Shown here: positions 1 to 15,283 of the stretch, in pieces
Layout of the letters: each line of letters begins with the position of its first letter
Position numbering within the stretch: the stretch's first letter is position 1
Source: Piromyces finnis
Taxonomy: Eukaryota > Neocallimastigomycota > Neocallimastigomycetes > Neocallimastigales > Neocallimastigaceae
Assembly (NCBI GenBank): GCA_002104945.1
Contig: MCFH01000007.1
Coordinates: forward strand, 978,001 to 1,042,000
Length of the DNA: 64,000 bases
Direction: 5' to 3'
Position numbers and translations under genes: made by a program
Notes under the pieces: model-generated
What the model was told of the DNA's origin: nothing
Databases searched by the model: none
What the model saw: the letters and a program-made list of their open reading frames with translations, nothing else

Positions 1-1349
1 CCTAACCAATAAAGACAGCTAACCCCCTTAGATTCTTTACCATACCTTTTTTTTTTTTTGTTTTTATTATTTAAAGACATTCATCAATCATCACCATTTA
101 ATTACTGCCATATATTATTAATTATTATTCAATATTATAGTTTATATTATTAAACTCCTTTATTTTATATTATATACGACTAATTTTACTAATATATGGA
201 TAATCCTTATGAGTGTGAATTTATTTATTTTGATTATATTTTTATATATTTAAAGATTGACTTAATATATATGTAATATATAAATAATAAATGTTACAAT
301 AGAAACTTTAAAAGTATATTTATTTAGTTTTATATTAAACTATATTTTATTACCTTAATAAATAAATAATTTATATATAAATAGATAAATAGTATAAAAT
401 TTAATCAATTTCATTTTGTCATTTAATTGGCTGATAATAGTTAATTTAAAATAGTATTATATAGTTTATTACATTTTATTATTTATTATTTTATTTTATG
501 TATTATTCATTTTTTTAATTTATGTTATAATACATATAATAAGTACATAACCTTATTTTTTATTAAAATAATAATACAATAAATATTAGTAATAATAAAA
601 AAAGGTATATTATTGATATATTGAGCATTAGATTAATTAAATTTAAATTTTATATTGGAATTTAATTAAAATTGAAATTCATATATAAAATACAAAATTT
701 TTTTGTTTTCGTAAATTTTAAAATAGAATCTCTCAGAAGTTAAAATATTCAATCAATAAAGAACAAAAAAAGAGAAATAAATTTTTGGTCCATATCCAGC
801 AAAAAATTTTTCTTTTTAATCCATCAATAACTATAAGGAGATAATAGATAAAAAGTGAGTCTCTAAATGAACGATTTTTATTATATATAAATAAAGAGAG
901 GTGGAAAATTAAATGCTCTAAAAAAAAAGTAGAAAAAAAATAAACAAAAAATAAAAAAGTAAAATATATAAAAGTAAATAAAATAAATAAATAAAAAAAC
1001 TTTTTTGAAAAATAAAAAATTGAAATATATATGTATAAAAAATATAAAGAAAGTAAAAAAAAAATAAATAAATAAAGGAAGTCAATAAAGTAGAATAGAT
1101 AAAACAATAATAATATAAAATAAAATTAAAAATATTAAGAAAACATCTTTAAGAAAAAAATAATTGATCAAAGATGGTTATGATCAAAGAATTTAATTTA
1201 ATAAAAAATAAAACAAAATAAAATAAAATTGTGCATAAAAATAAAAAAATGCTTATAAATAAATGGATCATAATTTAGTAAAATTAAACATTTATAATTA
1301 AAATATTAATTGTTTAACGCATTATTTTATAAATTTTTAAAAGGGGATA
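1..1349. other. Upstream gene-free AT-rich stretch
   Basis: No supportable gene. The first 48 bases are less A+T-rich than what follows and end in a short T-run; they could be the edge of a gene or a repeat cut by the window border, but too little is present to say. The remainder is A/T-rich with poly-A and TAAA-type tracts and contains only chance open frames of Phe/Tyr/Leu-rich composition. The last ~100 bases form the 5' leader of the RRM gene that starts at 1350. Confidence 0.5.
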
Positions 1350-2392
1350 ATGTCTGAACAAGAAAACAACGCTACTCAAGCCGCTAACACCGAAGCTAAG
1401 GTTGAAGAAAACGTCTTCAAGGTTTTCGTTGGTAACATTTCTTTCCAAACTACTAACGATCAATTAAAGGACTTCTTCAAGTCTGCTGGTGATGTGTATG
1501 TAAAGACTATTAATATAATTATACAATAAAATTAAGTGGAATATATAAAAGTTATTAATTAGAATTTATGTTATAATTATTAAAAATAAATAGTAAGGAT
1601 GCTAATATCATTACTCGTGGAACTAAGTCTCTCGGATATGGATTTGTTTCATACGCTACTGAAGCTGAAGCTAACAAGGCTGTCGAAGAATTCAACAAGA
1701 AGGAATTAGACGGAAGACAAATCAATGTTGAAATTGCTAAAACTAAGAGTCCAGAAGAACGTAGAGGTGGTTACCGTGGTGGAAGAAGAGGTTACCGTGG
1801 TCGTGGTTACCGTGGTTACCGCAGAAGAGGTGGTTACCGTGGTGGTTACCGTGGTAGAAGAGTAAGTATTTATTTTGTTATAATCAGAACAATTAGAATA
1901 TAAGTATATTAAAAATTTTATTTATTTTAATAATAGGACAATGACGGTGAAAACGAAGGTCGTCCAAGATACAGAGGACGTGGTCGTGGTTACCGTGGTG
2001 GTCGTGGTCGTGGTCGTGGTGGCCGTTACTACCGCCGTGGACGTTACTACAGATACAGACCACGTAAGTCTAACCCACCAACTGGTGAAGTTTCCGAAAC
2101 TACCATCTACGTTGCTAACCTTCCATTCAAGTTAGATGACGAAGACTTAAAGAAGGCCTTCTCTAACTACAACGTTGAATCCGCTAAGGTTATTCGTTAC
2201 AAGAGTGGAAGAAGCAAGGGATTCGGTTTCATTAAGGCTAAGACTCAAGAAGACCAACAAAAAATCCTTAACGAAGTTACTGAATTAGAAATTGAAGGTC
2301 GTAAGTTAATCATTAAGATTGCTTTAGCTAGTCAACAACCAAGAGAAGAAGCTAACAACGCTAAGGCTGAAGAAACTCCAGCTCAAGAATAA
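1350..2392 (+). CDS. RRM-RGY-RRM RNA-binding protein, Sbp1-like
   Basis: Three exons (1350-1495, 1594-1861, 1937-2392) join in frame to a 289-residue protein. RRM1 covers about residues 22-100 with RNP2 VFVGNI and RNP1 LGYGFVSY. A basic GGYRGG/RGY-rich linker runs from about 106 to 182, and RRM2 covers about 193-268 with RNP2 IYVANL and RNP1 KGFGFIKA. This order and length match yeast Sbp1 (RRM-RGG-RRM, 294 aa), a translational repressor that binds eIF4G through its RGG box; that role here is inferred from architecture. Arg and Gly sit beside Tyr in the linker, so Tyr-driven phase behaviour or Arg methylation is plausible. Codons are strongly biased to GGT, AAG and GCT, as in highly expressed genes. 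Intron 1 (98 nt) starts GTATGT; intron 2 (75 nt) starts GTAAGT and lies inside the RGY box. It could also be a nucleolin-like or other hnRNP-type protein. Confidence 0.85.
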
Positions 2393-2887
2393 ATTAGTCG
2401 TAGATCATAATTAACTTATAAAATATATAGTAAATAATGAACATTAAAATATAAAATATAAGAAATTATATTTTTATAAACTCATTTATTTTTTATAAAG
2501 AAAAAAAGAAAATAAGAAGAAAAGAATTATTTATGAAATGATTTAAGTTTGCTTAATTTTGATAATTGTACAATTTAATTAATATAATAGATAATTTTTA
2601 CTATTCTTTTCTCTTTTTTTTTTTTTTTTTGTTTTTAATATAATTTTTAATTATACATATTTCACAACACATAAATTTATTTTAAATAAAAAAAAATTAT
2701 AAACAAAAAATCAAATATAAATAATACAAAACATAAAACTAAATTTTTTGATATTTACTTGAAATTTTAGTGTAAATAAAAAAAAGTTGTTTAGGTGTAG
2801 ATATTAGTTGTTTTTTAGCTATTTATTAATATAATATTAAATTTTGATTTTGTAGCATAAAATATTGTTTGTTAAAGAATATAAAAT
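2393..2887. other. Intergenic spacer before the LINE cluster
   Basis: AT-rich sequence with T-runs (2608-2630) and no gene. It holds the 3' UTR of the RRM gene and runs up to the abrupt start of LINE homology near 2888. Confidence 0.5.
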
Positions 2888-3024
2888 TGCAGATGATATA
2901 GTTATTTGTGCTCCAACAAGAGGATGCTTAAAAAAGATGTTTAGAAGAGTTAATGAATGGGCATTGTATAATGAAATGGAATTTGGTATTCAGAAATGTT
3001 CAACGATGGTGATTCGTCCTGAAT
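2888..3024 (+). mobile_element. LINE-A reverse-transcriptase fragment
   Basis: About 137 nt match the reverse-transcriptase region of the adjacent full LINE-A at about 6823-6960, with only two differences seen by eye. It encodes the AADD-DIVICAPTRG stretch around the catalytic Asp pair. Homology starts abruptly and stops at 3024, exactly where the first 124-bp 5' monomer begins. It is therefore a broken piece of a second copy, or the product of template switching at the 5' end of the full element. Confidence 0.85.
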
Positions 3025-3025
3025 C

Positions 3026-3273
3026 CCCTCTTGGGAACGTGCCTTCATTTATTTAATAAATGTAGTTTCTCAAGGGGGTCTACTCATGCTCATGGTACTG
3101 AGAGAGTAGAAAGAATTAAATCCAAGTATTGCGCAATGGATGCTTGGTGCCCTCTTAGGAATGTGCCTTCATTTATTTAATAAATGTAATTTCTCAAGGG
3201 GGTCTACTCATGCTCATGGTACTGAGAGAGTAGAAAGAATTAAATCCAAGCATTGCGCAATGGATGCTTGGTT
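3026..3273 (+). repeat. Two tandem 124-bp LINE-A 5' monomers
   Basis: Two direct copies, 3026-3149 and 3150-3273, at a period of 124 bp and nearly identical. Each contains several potential hairpins: a CCC-CTTG arm facing CAAG-GGGG, a CTACTC...GAGTAG pair, and an 8-bp CCAAGCAT/ATGCTTGG pair around TGCGCAATGG (exact in unit 2, one mismatch in unit 1). They lie directly upstream of the LINE-A ORF in sense orientation, like the promoter monomers of some L1 5' UTRs. Promoter activity is inferred; I see no match to a ribozyme core. Confidence 0.75.
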
Positions 3274-3916
3274 AGTCTTCAAGGGAAAATTATTAGGACT
3301 AAGCTCATGGTACTGAGCGATTAAAAAACATTTTATTCATCAAATTTAAGTATTTAATGAATAAGTGAATGTTTGATTTTTCAGGTAAGTTTGTATAGTA
3401 TTTAATTAGAAGAGTAATACATTTTGTTGCTGTATTTTTTCTTTTATTCATGTATTCATGTAGTACTACTCTTCTCTTGTAAGAATCCAATGTAGTCAAC
3501 TTTAGCATTTGCATTGTATTTTTATATTCATGTAGCTATTGTTGTATTGTTTCTTGTAAGAGACTGATTCACTCTACATCATGTAAAAATACTATTCACA
3601 AGCTTTCTGGTGTCGACATTCTTGATTCAAATTTTTTACCAATTTAAATATTTAATGAAAAGTAAAGTCAAACAAGTTTAGTGTCAAAAAGCGAATCGAA
3701 TTTACTAACAACAAACCAAAACTAGAATTTTTAAAGAAAATTTACAACTAGAATTCAAAAAAAAGAAACTTTAAACAAAGCATCGTAACAATTTTTGTTC
3801 TATCCAGTACTTTTAAGAAGAGAGAGAGAGACAGATTTTTTTCCATATACGTTATATTTGTAATTTTTATTAGTATTTATTTTATATTCAATATTTTTTA
3901 ATTAGAATTTATTATC

Positions 3917-6900
3917 ATGTCAGTCCTTTATATTAAAGACAAGAATTATATCAGACGTGGTACCCGGTCTTATGGTATCCCCTTAGATGATATTCGCTCC
4001 TTCTTTATCCGTGGTATTCGATCATGGTCAGTAAATATGCTATGGGAAAAACTCGAGGTTATTCTAGAAGATAAATTTAATTCAGTTATTAGTGTTAAAT
4101 ATTTTCAAACTTTCAATGATCACTTTTTCTTAGTCAAGGTTCATGGTTCATCAAAAGATTGTATTAAAATCTTACACATGTTAAAGAAGAAACTTTCAGT
4201 TACCTCAATTTCCTTTTCAGCTCGTAGTAGAAGGAATCACAAATACACTTTTTCCACTCTCAAACGTAAAATTTTAGTTTCTAATAAACATCAACATTCT
4301 ATTCAACAATCATTTCAACAATCAGTTCAACAATCTCATCAACAATCCGATCTTCAACAAGATCTTCAACAAGATCTTCAACAAGTTTCCCATCATGAAA
4401 ATATTCCAGATCTACAGCAAACACAATTTCAATCTCAACATTCAACAATTAATTCTAATAGTTCTATCAACTCTGATAACAGTTCAATAGTTGATAGTTC
4501 TTCAGCTTCACAGCCATCTAGTAATAGTTCTACTTATTCCTCTGATGCATCATCCATTAATAATGATGACTTTAATAATAGTAATAATAGCAACGATTCT
4601 TCCTCATCCTCATCCAACAAGCCTGATAACTTTTCTTTTTGTCTTAGTTGGAACACCAATGGGTGGAATCACGAAAAGAGAGATAGTATTAGCTATTTCA
4701 CAGCTATTTTCAAACCATTATTCTTATGTTTCCAAGAAACTGGTAATGGTTCTGGATCGAATACAGATTATCCTTGTCGTGTTACTTTGCGAAACTATAG
4801 ACACTTTTTCAAGAAAGCTGACGAATCAGTTCCGGGAATGAGAGGTTTATATTTAGGTTTTCACAATTTGTGTCAAGCCTCACTTGAAAACTTCTCTGGA
4901 AAGTATATTATTTCTATTTATACTTTTAGTCTCTGGAATAGATTCAAATGCTCGATTGGAAATGTTTATATGCCTCATAGTCATCACAACATCTATGTTG
5001 ATCATGCAAAGTTAGAAGTTCGCTTGTGGTTACAAACTCATTCATCCCATCCATCGATTCTTGTTGGTGATTTTAATATGTCTAAAGTAAAATTATCCAA
5101 CTGGTTATCAACTAATGGATTAGGAGATTGGGAAATTCTTCCGCTTAGAGGGTCTACTATCTCTTGGACTCGAGGTGATCAATCTTCCGACATTGACCAT
5201 GCTCTTATCAATTCGAAGATGAAAGATCTTATTCACTCAGGATCATTTATAAATAATTTTTATCCTGTATCAGACCATAAGCCACTTCTTATTAATGGTA
5301 AAATTATTCCTATGGATGATTTTTCTAATGACTTTAATGTTCCTAAGAAAATTCTGAAATGGAATAGATTAAAATGTATTGAGGAAAAGGAATCTATTCT
5401 TAGTCATAATAAATTTCAAATTCTTTCAGCAAAATTCAACGATCCTAATGTTTCTACAGATGAACTTTCCAAAGAGTTTACTTCAACTGCTTTTTCAATT
5501 GCAGACGAGCTCAGTATTACCTCAGCAAATAATGTTATAAAGTCTTCATTTCATATTTCACAACAAATTTTTAATCTCCAAAAAATCAAAATGAAGTTGT
5601 ATAAGAGATTTAAAAAAGAAAGAATTTATGATATAGATGAATTTATTAAAAGAATTAAAATCTACCGTAAACTCATTGATTACATCCACAAAAGATGTAA
5701 TGAATTTAGGAAGCAAGAATATCTTCATTGGATTAAAACAGGATGTGAGTATATGAAGAGTCATAATCCTAAGAAGGCCTGGAAATGGATCAAGAAAACT
5801 GCAAAAATTGGAAAAGATTCTTTCTTTATTGCTCAACCAATTAAAAATAAAAATGGAGAATTAGTTGTTGCTACGGAAGAACAACTAGAAGTGTGGCATG
5901 ATCATTTCGAAAATCTTGCATCAGATCCAAGTGGTGTAAGTCTTGATTTGGAGCATTGGTATGAAGAACCAACGAATAAACGTTTTTCACTTCCTATGCT
6001 TGATGAGTGGGATATCAACCAAGATATTAGTATTGATGAAGTCAAGTCAGCTATCCTCTCTACTCCAAATTATAAAGCATCAGGTCCAGATGGTATTCCA
6101 ATTGAATTTTACAAAGCATTAATTCCATCAAGTAATGATTCTAATAATGCTACAGGTAATAATTCTTCTGGTAATACTACTTCAGATAATGATGCTCATG
6201 GTTTAAATTTTATTCTTAAATTATTTAACCGTATTTGGGATGGAGATTTCCCCAACTCATGGAATGAATCCAGTATTGTTTCTATTCCTAAGAAGGGAGA
6301 TTTGACAGATTGTGATAACTATCGAGGTATATCACTTATCAATAATGGTATTAAGTTGATTTCCAAAATTGTCACCACTAGAATCTCAGAATATGGTTTA
6401 AAGAATAATTTCATTAGACCTGAACAATTTGGTTTTCGAAAAAAGGAAGAAAGTATCAGTCTTTTCATTTCAATCCAAGAAATATGCCGTAGACGTCAAT
6501 TAGATAATAAAGAGACATATTTGGCCTTTTTAGATCTCAGGAAAGCATACGATTCAGTCCCAATCGGTAATATTCTCCATAAATTAGATTGTTTAGGAAT
6601 CCGAGGTAAGAGTTTACAATTCATCAAAAATATATATTTAACATCTAAGGCTAATGTCAAATTAGATGGACAATTCTCGAAATCTTTTGATGTGAAGAAA
6701 GGAGTCCGTCAAGGTTGCCCTCTTTCTCCTATTCTCTTTAATCTCTTTATTAATGATATATTTAGAGAGTGCGAAGATCTAGGAGTCAGTTTAGGTGACA
6801 CTCGATGCTGTGGTGGACTTTTTGCAGATGATATAGTTATTTGTGCTCCAACAAGAGGATGCTTAAAAAAGATGCTTAGAAGAGTTAATGAATGGGCATT

Positions 6901-8461
6901 GTATAATGAAATGGAATTTGGTATCCAGAAATGTTCAACGATGGTGATTCGTCCTGAATCAATAGAAAATCAGAACAAGAGAGATCCAACATTTTACTTA
7001 GCAGGACAACCCATTCCAACTACTGATTGTTATACTTATCTTGGTGTTCCATTTGATAAGAATTTGTCCCTTAAACCAGTAATTAAAGCTCTTAATAACA
7101 AGGTTTTGAAATGACTATTCTCAGTCAGTAAATTCTTAAGAAATCCTAATATTCCTATTCCTTTCAAAAAACTAGTACTTAACTCACAAGTAATCAGCAG
7201 AGTTTCATACTTTGCATCATTATTTGGATCCAACAAAGCTAGGTCTAGGATTGCTCAGAAGCATGTTAACAAAGGAATACGATGGGTTGCCGGAGTTCAT
7301 AAAGCTGTATCGTTTATATCTTTATACTCTATCTCAAAAGATTTGAATATTCCTCCATTGTCAGCCAAATGTGCGTTAGCTCAGGTTAGATGTTTTAACA
7401 AATGGAAAAACTCAAATTGTATTATCTCACACCTTGTCAATTACATTCCTAAATTTAGAAAATACACGTGGTGCAAATCAAGTAGGACACTTGATAAAAA
7501 ACTAAAGAAACATGGAGATGTTAAAGCAGTTAAAAACTTTTATTGGAAAGATCTCAAAGGGAATTCAATCAAAGCGCAATATTATGATGACAATAAATTT
7601 ATTGAAACTAAAGATTTTATTAAATTATGTTATGAGTACCCAGAGTTTGCCTATGGCTTCTACTGGCTATTGAAAGCAAGAAGCGGATACAAGTTGGATG
7701 CTAGAGTTGCCAAAGCTGCCAAATTTGTTGATCCAGTTTGTCCTAACTACTGTCCATGTTGCAAGTGTGGTGTTCAAAGTATTAAACATTGGTTATTAGA
7801 TTGTCCAACATTTAGAGATATCCGTATTAAACATTATGATTCTCTAGTCTATCTATTAAATTTTTTCAGTCAACGTAATTCCAATAGTCCTATCAATAAT
7901 AATGAAATTGATAATGTCAGCAGAGATAGCAATAACAGTAATAGTAATAGTAACAATAGTAATAATAACAATAGTAATAATAACAATAGTAGTAATAGTA
8001 ATAATAGAAATAGTAATAATAACAATAGTAGTAATAGAAATAATAATATTAGTAATGATAGCAATAGTGAAGATAATAATTCTAATTTAGATAGTAATTT
8101 AGTTAATGATAGTAATAGTTCTAATAATCCGGTGAATATTAATGTGTATGATTATTCTAGTGTGTGCAGTAAAATATTTAAATTCCTTCTTGGGGGAAGA
8201 AGTTTTAACAATATCAATTACGATTCAAGGGAATGGAAAGAACTTTGCAAGTGTCAGATTCAATCTGGTACTAATGAAGTAACACCATTCTTGACGGTAA
8301 CCGCGGAACTTCTAACCAAAATCATGCCTTTTGCTATTGGCCAGCAATGGTCAATGTTCCAAAGGTTTGAAGCAACATCCAAGAGCGTCGATGCTGAAGA
8401 AACAGTAAGACAGGCCAGGAGGGCCAGCGCAACCAATGGAGATCATAATTTTGTTCCATGA
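3917..8461 (+). pseudogene. LINE-A endonuclease/reverse transcriptase, one in-frame TGA
   Basis: Frame of 1,514 codons plus stop. Residues 1-125 are an unassigned N-terminal domain, about 128-155 is a Gln-rich run of QQS/QQD repeats, and 165-240 is Ser/Asn-rich. The APE-type endonuclease covers about 242-480 with WNTNGWN, CFQETGN, GDFN and SDHKPL. The reverse transcriptase follows: ASGPDGIPIEFYKAL, AFLDLRKAYDSVP, GVRQGCPLSPILFNLF, and FADD with catalytic Asp971-Asp972. A TGA at 7112-7114 stops the frame at codon 1066; coding then continues in the same frame with no shift to a CCHC-type knuckle near residue 1279 and a conserved C-terminus ending NFVP. A second poly-Asn/Ser insertion (7900-8130) precedes the C-terminal domain. 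All visible catalytic residues are intact. The stop may be a CGA-to-TGA mutation or, less likely, a readthrough site because TGA-CTA follows. Confidence 0.88.
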
Positions 8462-8700
8462 CAAAATTTTGATCTTTGGCTCGGTGTCCCATTGGAAGTC
8501 AAATACAATTATTATACTTTAGTATGATAGTGGCTTTCTTACTTTAATTAAAATTACTAGAATACATTATACCCAATTTTTATTCATTTGTGTTTATTTA
8601 AACATGTTTTTTTTTTATTTTATTTTTATTTTTAACTTTTTATATTACATGTATTATAATTTTAATTAAATTAATAATAAAGTTTAAAATATTTGATGCC

Positions 8701-8745
<45 letters not shown>

Positions 8746-8746
<1 letters not shown>

Positions 8747-8829
8747 ATGAAAATATTCCAGATCTACAAAAAGCACAATTTCAACCTCAACATTCAACAA
8801 TTAATTCTAGTAGTTCTATCAACCTTATT
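8746..8829 (+). mobile_element. LINE-A N-terminal-region fragment
   Basis: Directly after the 42-nt A tail, about 80 nt match the full element at about 4394-4475 (Gln-rich to Ser/Asn-rich region of the ORF) with roughly five differences. Homology then ends. It has the same orientation as the full element, so the nest reads RT fragment, full element, N-terminal fragment. Confidence 0.8.
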
Positions 8830-9370
8830 CTCATTACATATTCAACTAATCTTAAATATTAGTTACCTTTACCACTTAAATAACATAATATTAATTTACA
8901 AACTTTCTGATTGTGTAGTATTTAATATTTTGAGAATACATTTGATTTTATTTTTATTTTCATAGCTTATATAATCAATTGTTAATCAAGCTTGTACTTA
9001 TTCTTTCATGTTCTCTTATTCTTTCATTTTTATAGTTTGATTGGTTAGATAGATTTTTTTTCTGTTAGTTTATAATTTCTTCCATTATTTCTTGAGTTTT
9101 TGTTGTGGGGTGCGGCTATCATTACTTTTAATCACAATTAACCTTTTTATTTTTTCTCTATTTTTATTTTTTATTTTTTTTTTTTGAAGGGCGCTGCTTT
9201 TTTTTATATATATGGTTTTTATATGATTTCTAGTAATGTCTTCTTTATTTTTTTATTTTTTTTTTTTTTTTTTGAAACTCCTGATTTTTCCAAGGAATCT
9301 CTTTTTACTAACATTCTTTTGTTTACTTTTTCTATCTCTATTCTATATATCTTTTATACTGTATAAACGT
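8830..9370. other. Spacer between LINE-A fragment and LINE-B remnant
   Basis: T-rich sequence with several poly-T runs. Short Phe/Leu-rich frames at 9184-9366 look like by-products of T-runs. It may include the 5' UTR of the LINE-B remnant that becomes recognisable near 9370, but no landmark proves this. Confidence 0.4.
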
Positions 9371-11062
9371 TCTATTAAATCCACCACTGGTCCACTCTCT
9401 GACGATTTCTACTTTAGTCACTTAAATTCTAATGCTTCCTTTTTCAACTTATGTACTTGCTGGAATATCAATGGTTGGAATCCGGAGAAAAAGGACAGGA
9501 TTTTTTACTTCACTTCAATTTTCAAACCTGTATGTGTTTTCCTTCAAGAAGTAGGTAACAGCCAATTCCTTTGTGGTAATGTAATTTCTTCTCCTTTCCT
9601 ATTGGGAAAGAGTCTTCCATTTCAATCATATTAATCGGATAGGGATATTAATGGTTCTATCTCTATTGAAGAAATTAGAAATACTGTTCTGTCAATAAAG
9701 AATAATAAGGCACCAGGTCCCGATGGTATCCTAATCGAATTCTTCAAAGCTTTCTTTTGTAACGAAGAACTAGAAAAAGAATATAAGTCTGCTGGAAACT
9801 GTCTTAAATTAATTTTCAATAAAATCTGGAATGGTTCCTTTCCTTTGAAATGAAACTCTGCTTCCATTGTCTCTATTCCAAAGAAGAGTGATCTTTCAGA
9901 CTGTAATAATTATCACTTATGTTGCTTTTCTTGACCTTAAAAAAGCATACGACTCAGCTCCTATTTTTAATATCCTTACAAAGCTATATAAATTAGGTAT
10001 ACGTGGTAAGTGTTTTGATTTTCTCAATAATCTCTACTCTACCTCAAAAGCTCGTACACGTTTCTTGGATATGCTTTCTAATGAATTTCCTATCAACCGT
10101 GGTGTAAGACAAGGATGTCCTCCCTCAGATATACTAACAACAAATTCCTTAATTCAAATCGCCTAATGCATATCGGTCTTAACAAATCTCACTTAAATTT
10201 AGGTATTACTTGGATTATTCGTATTCGATACGGTTATGAAAACACTACCAGAATCGCTATTGCCAGTAATAGAGTTACATCTCGTGTGTATGTCCATGTT
10301 ACGGATATGATGAACAATTTTTTTGTCATTGGATTTTAGAATGACCTGCATTCTTTGAATACAGAACTTCTTCACTTACCCTTCTTGACGATCTTTTTAC
10401 TCTTTTTCAAAATAAATACAATAATCACATACTCCTTGAAATGGAAGTAAGAAAACAATTTATAACTATATTTTTACGTTCCTTCTTGGTGAAACTTTAG
10501 CTTATGATGAGTTACAAATCGATAAGGCGGAACAAAGACATTTGAATGAACAGCTTTACAGTTCATCGGGTTCTCATGTTCCATATGTAGAGGGTCTTGC
10601 GACTTTTCTTACTAAAACAATCCCTATCATTAGTAGCTCAATGAAGCTACTTTTTAATAGGTTTAGTAAGACACCTAACGTAATCAAGAGCGCCGATGTC
10701 GTACCGATATGGCAAAGGAACTTCCTAATGTTCCATACATAGGGCTCAATGTTAGTATTTCTTCGAATGAAAACATTATGAACTCATGGGAGAGTTTAGT
10801 GGACACCACACTATCATACCTGATATTACTTTTCTTTTCATTTAATTTATTAGGTAGGGACCAATCCCACACAGTACGAATTGCAGAGTTCATTGAACTT
10901 TTATGCAATTTAAATAATTATTTTATTTTATTTTATTTATATTTCATCACTTTTATTTATTATTTACTATATCAATATGTATTATCACCTAATATAATGT
11001 AAAATCACAAATTAAGCAAATAAATAAAAGTGTATTATCTTCCTAGTATAAAAAAAAAAAAA
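9370..11062 (+). mobile_element. LINE-B copy 1: decayed, internally deleted non-LTR element
   Basis: Translated fragments in several frames follow the LINE-A order but are clearly diverged. There is an endonuclease start with CWNINGWNPEKKD and FLQEVGN, then a jump near 9600 to the RT N-terminus with APGPDGILIEF, then AFLDLKKAYDSAP and GVRQGCP. At 10128 the sequence jumps to the region just before the Cys/His knuckle (YTNNKF), losing the whole palm motif with the catalytic Asp pair. The C-terminal coding part (10500-10910) matches copy 2 at 39707-40120. Frameshifts and stops are frequent. The 3' end is CTAGTATA followed by about 13 A (11050-11062). The 5' border is uncertain. Confidence 0.8.
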
Positions 11063-14697
<3,635 letters not shown>

Positions 14698-14716
14698 ATT
14701 TTTAATATAAATATTG

Positions 14717-14763
<47 letters not shown>

Positions 14764-15010
14764 ACGTTTATAAGGATTAATTAAATAAAATATATATTTA
14801 TTATATTTATTTATTAATTTTTCTTTTATTTATTTGGATATCTATAAAGTTTAAAAATAAGTTCTTTATTGTATTGATATTGTTTAAAATGTGATTTTGT
14901 AAAATTAAAAAAGAAATAAAAATAAAAGTGATATATGTATAAATGTTTTAACACTTCTTATCTTTTTATCCTGTTATTATTACTATTATTTATTGTTGTT
15001 ATTAATATTG

Positions 15011-15045
<35 letters not shown>

Positions 15046-15244
15046 GTACTACTACTTTTCTTTGATAAATTGGAATATTATTATATTGATTTTTCTTAAA
15101 GTAATACTGATTTTAATTATTATATCTATTATCAATGGCATTCAATTATAATAACTATATAAAAATATATTCCTATTATGAATAAAAATATATATAAAAT
15201 GTATTTTATAAAAACAAAATGGTTAATAAATGTATTTATACTAA

Positions 15245-15283
<39 letters not shown>

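Larger units (their letters stand above)
3026..8745 (+). mobile_element. LINE-A: near-complete non-LTR retrotransposon
   Basis: The element consists of tandem 5' monomers (3026-3273), a 5' UTR with further small hairpins up to 3916, one long ORF frame (3917-8461, broken by a single TGA), a 3' UTR of about 240 nt and a 42-nt A tail (8704-8745). The ORF carries an APE-type endonuclease, a reverse transcriptase and a C-terminal Cys/His knuckle, with no RNase H and no LTRs, so it moves by target-primed reverse transcription. A 5'-truncated copy of the same 3' end lies at 53931-54615 on the minus strand. No target-site duplication was found, because both flanks are themselves LINE-A fragments. The clade was not determined. 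Confidence 0.9.

Noticed and set aside
1-48. Possible telomeric repeat because of CCTAACC at the window start
   Set aside because: Only one partial unit is present and the next bases are unrelated, so there is no array.
733-1107. 124-codon Phe/Tyr/Leu-rich frame on the minus strand
   Set aside because: Composition follows the local A/T bias, there is no family resemblance, and no splice-linked exon was found.
3160-3300. Hammerhead ribozyme in the LINE-A monomers (CTGAGAGA near GAAAG)
   Set aside because: The core CUGANGA and GAAA elements are not in the right order or spacing on either strand.
7112-7114. Alternative genetic code with TGA as an amino acid
   Set aside because: The 345-aa gene appears to use TGA as its normal stop, and other genes show standard termination, so a reassigned code is not supported.
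7870-8090. Leu-rich frame on the minus strand and Ile/Val-rich frame on the plus strand
   Set aside because: Shadows of the Asn/Ser codon repeat in the LINE-A ORF.
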